DNA of 38,383 bases from Deltaproteobacteria bacterium (lineage in GTDB: Bacteria > Desulfobacterota > Desulfobaccia > Desulfobaccales > Desulfobaccaceae), in contig JAFDGA010000024.1 of assembly GCA_019309545.1 (NCBI GenBank), positions 1 through 38,383 of the forward strand, given 5' to 3'. Numbering within the stretch: position 1 is the first letter of the stretch; each line of letters starts with the position of its first letter. Of the stretch, positions 13,325-21,386 are shown in pieces. Below the pieces are notes generated by a model. That model saw nothing but the letters and a program-made list of their open reading frames with translations, searched no databases and had not been told where the DNA came from. The translations under genes and the position numbers were made by a program.

Positions 13325-14002
13325 CTAGTCAGGACCAGCGGACCCGGCCCGCAGGCGCTGGCTAAGCAGATGAGCTTCTCGCAAAGGCAACGGCAGGCGA
13401 TATTTATCCAGGCATTTTAGCACTACCTGTAGGGTTTCCTCAAGGGTAATCAGATTTCCAGGAGATAGGTAAAGAGGTTTGCAGGACCGCCGGGACCGCA
13501 GGACCAAGCCGATTACCTGACCCTCCCATTCCAGGGGGCTGATGCTCCCCTTCTCCATTCCCGGTTCATTGGCCTTGCCGATCAACCGGCTTTTGGCACA
13601 GCCAATGGTGGGCCTCCGTAACAGAACCCCCAGGTGGCTGGCCAATCCCAAGCCCCGCGGGTGGGCAACCCCCTGGCCATCGACCAGGATTACATCTGGG
13701 CGCTGACGGACCTTCTTAAGGGCCGAAATCAGGATGGGTATTTCCCGGAAGGAGAGGAGACCAGGTATATAAGGAAACTGTTGTTCTCCGGTAGCACCCA
13801 CCGCTTCGACTATCTCTAAATCCGGCAGCGTCATTACCACTACTGCCCCATACAGGGCCGGACCTACTTTGTCGTAGGCCACATCCACACCAGCTACCAG
13901 CCGCGGCGGGGTGGCGAGGGGGATCAGTCTGACCTTATCCTGGCAAGCTTTTTGACAGGCCACCGCTTCTTGATAGTTGCTCGGCCAGTTAGAGGATAAC
14001 AT
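13325..14002 (-). CDS. nfi: Endonuclease V
   Basis: A 225-residue DNA-repair nuclease that nicks near deoxyinosine. Family motifs are in order: GVDVAY (first catalytic Asp), YIPGLLSFRE (with the catalytic Glu), VDGQGVAHPRGLGLASHLG (second Asp and the conserved His/Arg loop), and the KSRLIG stretch. Length is normal. It begins 11 bases after the aldehyde dehydrogenase-like gene on the same strand, so it is probably co-transcribed with it. Confidence 0.95.
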   Translation of the reverse strand: MLSSNWPSNYQEAVACQKACQDKVRLIPLATPPRLVAGVDVAYDKVGPALYGAVVVMTLPDLEIVEAVGATGEQQFPYIPGLLSFREIPILISALKKVRQRPDVILVDGQGVAHPRGLGLASHLGVLLRRPTIGCAKSRLIGKANEPGMEKGSISPLEWEGQVIGLVLRSRRSCKPLYLSPGNLITLEETLQVVLKCLDKYRLPLPLREAHLLSQRLRAGSAGPD

Positions 14003-14013
14003 CGGCGAACTAG

Positions 14014-15201
14014 TTACCCCTGGACCAGTTCGGCGCTATAAATGAAGGCACCGTCCCGGCGCTGTAAGCTGCCGTCCTTATTTTCCAAGATCCAGCCACT
14101 CTGTTTTTTGCCACCAAAGGGCAGGCGTAAGGGCGTAAAGGTAAAGTTGGGGTTTTCATAAACCATTCCAAAGGTCTGCTCCAGCTGTTCCCGGGCTTCA
14201 GCAGTGGGTGTCCCAAAAATCGACACCGCAAAAGGATATTCGGTCTGTTGCACCCGCTCTATTGCCTCGGCATCATCCTTAACCCTGATAAGCGCCAGGA
14301 AAGGGCCAAACATCACCAGATCCGGCACCTCCTTAACTTCCACCAACAAGGGCCAGATCCACTTCCCCTCCAGGCGCGGCGGCACCAGATAGCGGGGGCG
14401 GGGAATAGCCTCCAAGCTCTCAGACAGCAAGCGGCGGGTCCGTTCCACTATGATGGGGCCGATCCAGACGTCGGGATCATGTACCTCCCCCACCTTGATT
14501 TCGGCCAACTGGGTCAACACCGCGGATTTAACCTGCTCATAGATTTCTGAATGGATATAAGCCTTTTTTATCGTGGTACAATACTGGCCGCCGTTGATAA
14601 AGGCCCGCCGGACTAGATAACGGGCTGCGGCCGTGATCGAGGTATCGGCTAATAGCACCGCTGCGGGCATGCCGCCGGGTCCGGCGAAAAAGAGCTTGTC
14701 AAAATTAGCCGCGGCCTGTTCGTAGATGGTTCCCACTTCGCTGCCCCCGGAGATAAAAAAGACTCTCACCTGCGGATCAGCAATGCATTGGCGGCCAAAC
14801 TGGGGATTGGCCTGGCCCACTACTGGCTCAAAGATCGGAAAAGGTCGCACCACCTCGGCGATAACCCGGGCAGTCCGGGGAGTCTGGGAGGAAAAGCTGA
14901 ATCGGAACCGATTGCCGCCCAGGACCGCGGCCCCGCCGACCCGGGCCAACATTACTACCGGGGCATCATAAGGAAAAATTGCCGCCACGGTCCCATAGGG
15001 AGCTTTACCAGCCACATGCGGGACCTCTACCGCCATGCTGCCCAGGTGGTCAATGCCTATATCCAATTCGATATGGCCGATCTGATATGGTGCGCCAATA
15101 TCCTCCGCCTCCGCGGCCACCAGGTCATCCCGCCAGCGTTCCAATCTCTCCGCCACCTGGGCCAAGATTTCTAATCTCTCCTGAATTTCCATGTTAGACA
15201 T
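14014..15201 (-). CDS. Aldehyde dehydrogenase-family protein with altered active site
   Basis: A 395-residue ALDH-fold protein, shorter than the usual 450-500. The nucleophile is kept (GGQYCTT, Cys208), as are SGGSEVG and the C-terminal PFGGKKQSG. Other key positions differ: the oxyanion Asn motif (P-N-P) reads FPYDAPV with Asp79, the general-base ELGGK motif reads FAGPGGMP with no Glu, and the cofactor-side E-FGP motif reads VMFGP. It begins with ATG after CGGAG. It may be a non-oxidising or reassigned member, or act without NAD; the substrate cannot be predicted. It is upstream of and close to nfi. Confidence 0.8.
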   Translation of the reverse strand: MSNMEIQERLEILAQVAERLERWRDDLVAAEAEDIGAPYQIGHIELDIGIDHLGSMAVEVPHVAGKAPYGTVAAIFPYDAPVVMLARVGGAAVLGGNRFRFSFSSQTPRTARVIAEVVRPFPIFEPVVGQANPQFGRQCIADPQVRVFFISGGSEVGTIYEQAAANFDKLFFAGPGGMPAAVLLADTSITAAARYLVRRAFINGGQYCTTIKKAYIHSEIYEQVKSAVLTQLAEIKVGEVHDPDVWIGPIIVERTRRLLSESLEAIPRPRYLVPPRLEGKWIWPLLVEVKEVPDLVMFGPFLALIRVKDDAEAIERVQQTEYPFAVSIFGTPTAEAREQLEQTFGMVYENPNFTFTPLRLPFGGKKQSGWILENKDGSLQRRDGAFIYSAELVQG

Positions 15202-15501
15202 ATTACTCCGAGCATTTAAAGGGTTGATCTGAGGGGAGGGCCGGGGGACCGCCGGCCCACCGCCCTTCCCTCAAGTTCCCTTCCCAACCTCCTCTCCCAA
15301 GAGCTGTTTTTTCTAATCCCGATTCATTTATTTTATGATCCGAGTAATAAATATTAAGTCAAGTATATTATAACTCAGAATGTCTGGCTTGCCTTGCAAA
15401 AGGGAAATTTTGGCTCTCCGTGGTTGGGCTAACCGGTCTATCTTGACGTCCCGGGGTAGGGGGGATAAAGTTTAATTATTAATTAAACTGAAGAAGGATT
15501 C
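15202..15501. other. Divergent intergenic region with GC-rich inverted repeat
   Basis: Separates the minus-strand ALDH-like gene from the plus-strand UbiA-family gene. 15231-15272 is an imperfect inverted repeat (GAGGGGAGGG against CCCTTCCCTC, with CCGG blocks inside) 30 bases before the ALDH-like start, so it would lie in that gene's leader. On the plus strand, TTGACG (15443) and TAAAGT (15466) are spaced by 17 and could be a promoter for the next gene. Otherwise nothing is recognised. Confidence 0.5.
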
Positions 15502-16428
15502 GTGGCTCCCGAGGTCAATCAACTAAATTGGCTCAGATGGTCGTACCTGCCCCTGTTATTGTCCGGTGTAATGGCCTTTTGGGTGGGGACGCTGCTGGCC
15601 CCGGTCAATGGCTATCCTTTGCGGTTGGCGGTGGCCGGCTGGGCCAGCTTGGGGTTGGCCTCCCTGATCATGGCGGCTTTATGGGGCGGACAGTTCTACG
15701 AGCCGGAATCCCTAAAACCGCCGATGGCCATCTCGGTAACTCGCTTGCCGGCCGATGTCCCCTGGTGGTTGACCGGGCTGGTCTCTAAATCCACCATCAA
15801 ACAAATGTCCTGCGCAGCGGTTGGGGTGGCCGCGGCAATCGGCGGCCTGTTGCAATTTTATTTTCATACCGCCCGATTGACCATGCCTCTGGTGATTCTC
15901 GTCCTCCTGGGAGGCTATTTTGTGGTCGCCATTCCCCGGACTTGGCTCACTCGGGCGGCAGGCGGGCTGGTAGCCGGATTTGCTCTGGGCCTGTTGCCCT
16001 TATTAGCCGGTTTTTATATCCAGAGCGGCCATTGGGCCAGTGAACTGTTTCTATATGGTCTACCCTTAAGTTTTTCCGGTTTCTGTGTTTACCTGACCCA
16101 GGGATTTCGGAATTATGCCTCTGACCTGGAGACCGGCCGGCTGACTCTGGTGACCCGTTTAGGCCTGATCAGCGGCGCTTTGGTTTATACCCTGGCCAAT
16201 ATTCTGACTATCATCGGGCTGGTCCTGTGTATCTTGTTGCCGGCAGTTAGATTGCCTTATCATCAGGGGTTATGGCTCATCATTCTTGTTGCGGTGGTCA
16301 ATCAGGAAATGATCAAACGCCGACAGTATCGGCAGCCACAGGGGCAGACCACTCTCTGGGGGTTGACCTGGCTGGTCAATCTAGGCATGGGAGGGTGGTT
16401 CCTGGTCATGGTCGCGGCCCGGCTGTAA
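15502..16428 (+). CDS. UbiA-family membrane prenyltransferase-like protein
   Basis: A 308-residue protein with about eight to nine hydrophobic spans. The second aspartate region reads NYASDLETGRLTLVTRLG, close to the D-D-GR-TL-RLG segment of MenA/UbiA-type prenyltransferases. The first aspartate motif, normally N-D-D-D after the second span, is not visible: the equivalent stretch is GGQFYEPES. The start is GTG 15502 with AAGGA five bases upstream. It could act in quinone or other isoprenoid synthesis, but the missing first motif makes catalysis uncertain. Confidence 0.65.
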   Translation: MAPEVNQLNWLRWSYLPLLLSGVMAFWVGTLLAPVNGYPLRLAVAGWASLGLASLIMAALWGGQFYEPESLKPPMAISVTRLPADVPWWLTGLVSKSTIKQMSCAAVGVAAAIGGLLQFYFHTARLTMPLVILVLLGGYFVVAIPRTWLTRAAGGLVAGFALGLLPLLAGFYIQSGHWASELFLYGLPLSFSGFCVYLTQGFRNYASDLETGRLTLVTRLGLISGALVYTLANILTIIGLVLCILLPAVRLPYHQGLWLIILVAVVNQEMIKRRQYRQPQGQTTLWGLTWLVNLGMGGWFLVMVAARL

Positions 16429-16522
16429 TGGGCTTATCGGCTTGCCAGACATGGATGATAGGCATCCCTGATACACCCTCAAAATGGTTGCATCCTCGAA
16501 TCATTAATGCCATAATGGTAAC

Positions 16523-16825
16523 ATGCAGTGTTATCACCAGCGTAAGCCTGGAGACCCTAGCTGGTGGTGCAAGGCTTTGGCGCTTGCTCTTATCCTGGCC
16601 CTGGTGCCAGCCTGTCACCTGGCTCCGTCCCAGATTTATATCCCCCTGGCCTATGGACTCACCGGATTGTGTATTGCGCTGTTGATTAACCCCTCTGTCA
16701 CTGCGGCGATCATTGGCCTGGTAATGGGAGTGGTGCTAGGGGCAGCAGTCTATAACAATTCCCTGAAAAGGGCTATAGTAGAGCGCTACAATCACCCGCC
16801 GTCCCAGACCCCGTCATCGGAATAA
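16523..16825 (+). CDS. Small membrane protein, unknown (100 aa)
   Basis: Begins MQCYHQRKPGDPSWW and then has two or three hydrophobic segments (LALALILALVPAC; PLAYGLTGLCIALLI; TAAIIGLVMGVVLGAAVY) and a basic then polar tail. There is no clear ribosome site at ATG 16523. The consistent hydrophobic pattern suggests a real gene between the UbiA-family gene and birA, but no family is recognised. Confidence 0.5.
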   Translation: MQCYHQRKPGDPSWWCKALALALILALVPACHLAPSQIYIPLAYGLTGLCIALLINPSVTAAIIGLVMGVVLGAAVYNNSLKRAIVERYNHPPSQTPSSE

Positions 16826-16882
16826 TTTTCCGCCATGAGACAGAGAAAATCGGTTACAGAGAGCCCTCGCTAAGGCCATGCC

Positions 16883-17893
16883 ATGAACCAGCGTCCACCA
16901 CTGGGAAGTACCCCTGACTTCGATCCCATCCAGCAAGAGCTTTTGGGAGCCCTGAGGCAGTCTTCCGATTACATTTCCGGGGAAACCCTGGCTGCCCGCT
17001 TGGGGGCGAGCCGCACCGCAGTCTGGAAACGTCTCCAGCGTCTTAGGGCAGCCGGCTACCAGATTGTCGGTAGCCCCCGGCGCGGCTATCGGCTGGAAGC
17101 ACACCCGGACTTGCTCCTGCCGGCGGAGATCGCCCGGGACCTGGACACGAAATTTTTGCGAGGCCCTTTTTATCATTTCTTTAACTTAAGTTCGACCAAT
17201 GACCTGGCCAAACAACTGGCCCGGCAAGGATACCCGGAGGGGACGGTAATCTTGGCCGAAAGCCAAACTGCTGGCCGGGGCCGACTGGGCCGGAACTGGG
17301 AGTCCCCGCCGGGCAGCGGCATCTATGTCTCCATTATCCTCCGCCCGGCTCTGCCCCCGGTGGAAATGCCCAAACTCACCCTTACCGCCGCGGTGGCCGT
17401 GGTGCAAGCCCTGGAACAGACCACCGGGATCAGGGTGGGTATCAAATGGCCCAACGACCTCATTTGGCAGGAGAAAAAATTAGGTGGCATCCTGACGGAA
17501 ATGGAAACCGAAAGCGATCAAATGAGCCATCTGGTGCTGGGATTGGGGGTCAATGTCAATACCTCTAGTTTTCCCCCGGCTTTGGCAACCATTGCTACTT
17601 CCCTGGCCCAAGGCGGGGGTAGGTTTTCGCGGCTGGCTATCCTGCGCGCCTGGTTGGAGGCCCTGGACCGCCTCTACGGCCGATTTCAAGCCCGGGAATT
17701 TGCCCCCATTTTAGCGCGGTGGCGTCAAGCCGCAGTGAGTCTGGGCAAAACCGTGACCGTGCGGCAAGGTTCAGGGACCATCACTGGCTTGGCCTTGGAT
17801 GTAACCCCGGAAGGGGCATTGCTGATTCAGACCGCCGTTGGGGAGATAAGACAGGTGATCTGTGGGGAGATTGACCCAGGCCCCCTGGGTTAG
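16883..17893 (+). CDS. birA: Bifunctional biotin--protein ligase / biotin repressor
   Basis: A 336-residue BirA. Residues about 14-70 are the winged-helix DNA-binding domain (GETLAARLGASRTAVWKRLQRLRAAGY). The catalytic domain follows: SSTNDLAKQLA, ESQTAGRGRLGR (biotinyl-AMP loop), KWPNDLIW and KLGGILTEM. The last 50 residues are the SH3-like C-terminal domain. It attaches biotin to carboxylase carrier proteins and, with its helix-turn-helix, may repress biotin genes. No biotin gene lies in the window. Confidence 0.96.
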   Translation: MNQRPPLGSTPDFDPIQQELLGALRQSSDYISGETLAARLGASRTAVWKRLQRLRAAGYQIVGSPRRGYRLEAHPDLLLPAEIARDLDTKFLRGPFYHFFNLSSTNDLAKQLARQGYPEGTVILAESQTAGRGRLGRNWESPPGSGIYVSIILRPALPPVEMPKLTLTAAVAVVQALEQTTGIRVGIKWPNDLIWQEKKLGGILTEMETESDQMSHLVLGLGVNVNTSSFPPALATIATSLAQGGGRFSRLAILRAWLEALDRLYGRFQAREFAPILARWRQAAVSLGKTVTVRQGSGTITGLALDVTPEGALLIQTAVGEIRQVICGEIDPGPLG

Positions 17894-17928
17894 GGCCGCA
17901 GGAGGCCTTTCCAGTCAGGGATAGGAAG

Positions 17929-18222
17929 CTATTCCGCCTTTTTCTTCAGCTCCTCGATTTCCGCCTTTAAACTTTCGACTTCCGCCTTATATTTCTCGAC
18001 CTCTGCCTCGGTAGCTTTGGGAGCTTCGAAGCCAGATGTTTCGGACTTTTTAAATAGCTTGTCTTTCGCCTCTTCAAATCCCAAGTAGACCGCTAAAGCC
18101 CCTCCTAACAATAGCAATAAGGGAATGCCGCCCTTCAACAGGGTTAAGAAATCTCCAAACCATAGGGTCAAACCAATGATCCCCAGAATAACCGCCCCTA
18201 AACCGCCTGCCAATGCTGTCAT
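17929..18222 (-). CDS. Small two-span membrane protein with C-terminal coiled coil (97 aa)
   Basis: Starts at ATG 18222 behind a textbook GGAGGTAATTTT. Two hydrophobic spans (GAVILGIIGLTLWFG; GGIPLLLLLGGALAVYLG) are followed by a charged tail whose last 30 residues (EAEVEKYKAEVESLKAEIEEL) form a heptad-like coiled coil. The span pair with LTLW-F and GGIPLLLL faintly recalls MamI-like small membrane proteins from memory, but no magnetosome genes are nearby and I claim no function. Confidence 0.75.
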   Translation of the reverse strand: MTALAGGLGAVILGIIGLTLWFGDFLTLLKGGIPLLLLLGGALAVYLGFEEAKDKLFKKSETSGFEAPKATEAEVEKYKAEVESLKAEIEELKKKAE

Positions 18223-18541
18223 AAAATTACCTCCTTAACCGGCAATCCATTTAAATTATTTAAATTAACTTACAGCTTCTTTCGGAGCAGATTTTATATA
18301 CTATCCAACTTGGCATTGATAACACAATTAAAAAAAATAATCAAGCCGATGCTGTGAATTTTTTCACCTTAAAATATTATTGTTTGATACAAAAAAATAA
18401 TAAATATAATAAGTTATATTATTACCGGTGTCTTGACAAACCATTGGCCGCCTTTTATAATTTAATTGAGCGCTACTTGAAGCTACCCATAACTTTTCAG
18501 CAAAATGAGGTAATCAGGGCGTCAAGCTTATCAATAGTACA
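18223..18541. other. Divergent AT-rich regulatory region upstream of the DnaJ homologue
   Basis: Very AT-rich from 18300 to 18432, immediately before the perfect promoter at 18433, so it could act as an UP element. No small gene or known RNA is recognised. It also holds the promoter for the minus-strand coiled-coil membrane protein. Confidence 0.5.
18433..18461 (+). promoter_or_regulatory. Perfect consensus sigma-70 promoter of the DnaJ homologue
   Basis: TTGACA, 17 bases, TATAAT: both boxes match the consensus exactly at optimal spacing, with an AT-rich tract upstream. It is 80 bases before the DnaJ start. This suggests strong vegetative expression rather than heat-shock control; no CIRCE or sigma-32 box was seen. 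Confidence 0.85.
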
Positions 18542-19492
18542 ATGGCTGATCAGGATTATTATCAGATTCTGGGCGTCGCCAAGGACGCCAGTCCGGAAGA
18601 GATCAAGAAGGCCTACCGCCGTCTGGCCCTCAAGTATCATCCCGATAAGAACAAGGAAGACAAGTATGCCGAAGAGATGTTCAAAAAAATCAGCGAGGCC
18701 TATGCGGTCCTGAGTAATCCTGAAAAGCGTAAAGAATATGATGCCTACGGTTCCAGTGCCTTCAAGGCCAAGTTCTCTCAGGAAGACATCTTTCGGGGAT
18801 TTGATTTTACTGATATTTTTAGAGATTTCGGCATCTCCGACGATATCTTTGGTCGACTCTTCGGAGGCCGGGGCCGGAGTCGGGCTTATGGCCCGTTTAC
18901 CAAGAGAGGCAAGGGCAGAATTTTTGATTATACCGATCTGGGCGGTTTTGAAAACCAGACCCGCCCGGTCCGGGGGCCGGACCTGCAGGTGGAATTACCC
19001 TTAACTCTCCATGAAATTGCCTATGGCACGGAGAAATTAGTCCAATTTAACCGAGATGGCAGGATAGAAAAGCTCTCGGTGAAAGTGCCTCCCGGGACCA
19101 GCCCCGGGAAAAAACTGCGGCTAGCCGGTAAGGGTGGAGCCAGTCCGGTCGGTGGCCCTCCCGGTGATTTGTATATCAGAATAAAAGAAATCGAACACCC
19201 CGTCTTTAAACGCGAGGGCAATGATCTCTATATTGACAAACATATTAAATTTACCGATGCCGTTATCGGGACCAAGGTCACCGTTCCCACCCTGGACGGC
19301 AAGACCATGAGCCTGAAGATTCCAGCTGGCACCCAAAGCCATACCAAGATGCGTCTTAAGGGATATGGCCTTCCCCAGGCCAACGGCAAGTCCCGGGGAG
19401 ATGAATATGTCCGGATTATTGTTGACGTTCCGGATGACCTTACCAAAAAACAGAAGACCTTGATCGAGGAACTGGCTAAAGAGGGATTATAA
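18542..19492 (+). CDS. dnaJ: DnaJ-class co-chaperone without zinc finger (CbpA-like)
   Basis: A 316-residue type II J-protein. The J domain (1-68) has the HPD motif in [12 protein letters not shown] Gly/Phe/Arg-rich linker (about 75-125) leads to two C-terminal beta-barrel domains ([39 protein letters not shown]). The four CXXCXGXG zinc repeats of DnaJ proper are absent. It stimulates DnaK ATPase and delivers clients. No Shine-Dalgarno is evident before ATG 18542. It has its own promoter and no dnaK or grpE beside it. Confidence 0.93.
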   Translation: MADQDYYQILGVAKDASPEEIKKAYRRLALKYHPDKNKEDKYAEEMFKKISEAYAVLSNPEKRKEYDAYGSSAFKAKFSQEDIFRGFDFTDIFRDFGISDDIFGRLFGGRGRSRAYGPFTKRGKGRIFDYTDLGGFENQTRPVRGPDLQVELPLTLHEIAYGTEKLVQFNRDGRIEKLSVKVPPGTSPGKKLRLAGKGGASPVGGPPGDLYIRIKEIEHPVFKREGNDLYIDKHIKFTDAVIGTKVTVPTLDGKTMSLKIPAGTQSHTKMRLKGYGLPQANGKSRGDEYVRIIVDVPDDLTKKQKTLIEELAKEGL

Positions 19493-19564
19493 GCGCCGGG
19501 GTCTGATTCCTTAAGTATTGAATATTATTTTACCTGGGGGGTCAGCGGGCCACGTCTGGCTAAT

Positions 19565-20233
19565 TTGATCTTAGAAGACCTTGAAACGCCACAGCTTCAG
19601 GAAGCCGCGCGAGATTACCGTTATCTTCTGACCCGGGGCTATCCCCGTCAGGCCGCGTTGAACCTGGTGGGGAACCGCTACCAGCAGAGCTATACTGCCC
19701 GGCAGTTATTGCACCGGGGGGTATTTGACCCGCCCACTGCGGCCCGGCGGCGGGCTAAACTGGCGACTCTGGCAGTCCTGGGGGCCGGGCCTTTGGGACT
19801 GGATGGCCATAACGTGCTGATTACCCTGGAATGCGGGTTAAGGGGTCTGCCCCTGGTCGCGGCAGATGATGGCTTTATTCGCGATGTTGGTGAAATTTCC
19901 AGAAGTTACCGACCTTCCGCCACTACTGACCATGCCCTCAACCTGCTGGCCCAATATCTGCGAGAGCACCGGGTCGGGCCGGTAAAGGTTTGGTATGACG
20001 CGCCCCTCAGCCGCAGCGGCGAATTAGCCGCCCGAACCCGGCAGCTCTTCCGCGACCACGGCCTGGCAGGTGATGCCCAGGCCGTCGCCGTACCCGAAAA
20101 AGCCCTGATAGCAGAGCCTATTCCAGTAGGCACCAGTGATACGGCCCTCATCGACCAAGTGGCTGTGGTGGTGGATGTTGCGGGGGAAATTCTCCGGCCG
20201 CGGCCCGGAATCCGGATAATTTCCTTTAATTAA
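19565..20233 (+). CDS. DUF434-family protein
   Basis: A 222-residue protein whose start region (AARDYRYLLTRGYPRQAALNLVGNRYQ) and centre (LIDGHNVLITLE-type: LGLDGHNVLITLECGLRG) match the DUF434 family as I remember it. The middle and C-terminal parts carry conserved Asp-rich strands (AADDGFIRDVGE; VWYDAPLSRSGELA; DTALIDQVAVVVDVAGE) suggestive of a metal-dependent nuclease-like fold, but that is inference. The start TTG 19565 has no clear ribosome site; the frame is open back to 19493, just after the DnaJ stop. Function unknown. Confidence 0.7.
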   Translation: MILEDLETPQLQEAARDYRYLLTRGYPRQAALNLVGNRYQQSYTARQLLHRGVFDPPTAARRRAKLATLAVLGAGPLGLDGHNVLITLECGLRGLPLVAADDGFIRDVGEISRSYRPSATTDHALNLLAQYLREHRVGPVKVWYDAPLSRSGELAARTRQLFRDHGLAGDAQAVAVPEKALIAEPIPVGTSDTALIDQVAVVVDVAGEILRPRPGIRIISFN

Positions 20234-20314
20234 CCCCTAACCGCTTGATAACCGCCCTAAGCGCGGAACAGGAGACCGATAAGAAGTTTTCCCAGATGCC
20301 TAACCCTGATAACT

Positions 20315-20515
20315 TTGGTGATCTTCCTGGTCAGCGGTTTTACCCTCTTGGGCGTAACCCTGGGTGAAACTACCTTTAGCGAAGTCTATCAGAAGTATCC
20401 GGGCGGGAACGAGAAAACTTCATTCCCCGACCCCATGGCGGAAACCCTGGAAGTCAAAAAAGTCTATAGCTCGGCTGATCAGCGCCTGCATTGCTGGTTC
20501 AATGCCACAGTTTGA
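20315..20515 (+). CDS. Doubtful small secreted or membrane-anchored peptide
   Basis: From TTG 20315 the frame gives VIFLVSGFTLLGVTLGE, a signal-like span, then about 45 polar residues including KYPGGNEKTSFPDPM. The frame is open upstream to 20261, with AGGAG at 20270 but no standard start at the right distance, so the start is unresolved. It may be a degraded gene. The rest of 20234-20685 holds only the rpsU leader. Confidence 0.3.
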   Translation: MVIFLVSGFTLLGVTLGETTFSEVYQKYPGGNEKTSFPDPMAETLEVKKVYSSADQRLHCWFNATV

Positions 20516-20524
20516 AAAAATGAC

Positions 20525-20552
20525 TTGACAGTAAAAAAGTAAATGATAAATT
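20525..20552 (+). promoter_or_regulatory. Possible promoter of the rpsU block
   Basis: TTGACA is an exact -35 box; TAAATT follows after 16 bases as a weaker -10. It lies about 135 bases before rpsU, at the head of the ribosomal protein, primase and sigma factor genes. No transcript evidence is available. Confidence 0.45.
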
Positions 20553-20685
20553 TAATAAATTCAATTTATTTGCCAAATAAAACCCCGGAATTTAAAGTTA
20601 AGTTTTATCGAATGCGATAAACTAAGTGAGGGTAGGAAACGGGGTGTGTAACGGCTTGATTTAACAGGGGAGGAGGCGAAAATGA

Positions 20686-20889
20686 ATGCCGGGCGTAAGG
20701 GTGAAAGCAAATGAGCCCTTTGAACTGGCCTTAAAGCGCTTTAAAAAGCAGTGTGAGAAAGCTGGAATACTCTCGGACATCCGCAAACGGGAACACTACG
20801 AAAAACCTAGCGTCAAGAGGAAGAAAAAAGCATTGGCGGCCAAAAAACGGGCTCTAAAACGCATGCGGAAATTTGGGGCCAGAGGCTAG
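20686..20889 (+). CDS. rpsU: 30S ribosomal protein S21
   Basis: A 67-residue basic protein: [39 protein letters not shown] followed by a Lys/Arg tail, the normal S21 layout. ATG 20686 is chosen because AGGAGG lies nine bases upstream; the ATG four bases earlier is in another frame and soon stops. It starts the macromolecular-synthesis block, where S21, primase and the vegetative sigma factor are classically grouped. Confidence 0.95.
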   Translation: MPGVRVKANEPFELALKRFKKQCEKAGILSDIRKREHYEKPSVKRKKKALAAKKRALKRMRKFGARG

Positions 20890-20892
20890 GCG

Positions 20893-21345
20893 ATGTCCCT
20901 TTACCAGAAGATTGACACGGCTTTTACAGCCGCTTTAAAGGATAGGGAAAATCTCAAGCTTGCGGCACTAAGGATGGTCCGTGCGGCTTTGAAAAATCGT
21001 GAAAAAGAAGAAAAACGCCAACTGACCGATGATGAAATTATCGCAGTGATTTCATCGCAGATAAAACAACGGCGAGAGGCCAGTGCAGAATATACCAAAG
21101 CTGGCCGCTTAGATTTGGCTCAGAAAGAAGAGGAGGAATTACAATTCCTCCTTTCTTTTTTGCCACCCCAACTTTCGGAAGCCGAACTGAACCAGGAAAT
21201 TTCGGCAGTTATACAAGAGGTGGGAGCTACCGGGCCCCGAGATCTGGGCAAGGTAATGAAGGCTACTATGGCCAGGCTGGCAGGCCGGGCCGACGGAAAG
21301 GTAATTAATGAGTTAGTAAGGCAACATTTAGCGGCCTTAAGCTGA
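20893..21345 (+). CDS. yqeY: GatB/YqeY domain protein
   Basis: A 150-residue protein beginning SLYQKIDTAFTAALKDRENLKLAALRMVRAALKNRE and ending in the DLGKVMKATMARLAGRADGKVINELV helix, which is the YqeY pattern shared with the tail domain of the GatB amidotransferase subunit. It starts three bases after the rpsU stop. YqeY genes commonly sit between rpsU and dnaG in bacteria; the precise role is unknown, with a possible tRNA-related function. Confidence 0.93.
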   Translation: MSLYQKIDTAFTAALKDRENLKLAALRMVRAALKNREKEEKRQLTDDEIIAVISSQIKQRREASAEYTKAGRLDLAQKEEEELQFLLSFLPPQLSEAELNQEISAVIQEVGATGPRDLGKVMKATMARLAGRADGKVINELVRQHLAALS

Positions 21346-21386
21346 ATCACCTATCTCATAACTTTCGTAACCGATACGACTCTGAC

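Noticed and set aside
18354-18713. 119-aa frame overlapping the DnaJ promoter and start
   Set aside because: It crosses a perfect promoter and its later half is the J domain in another frame.
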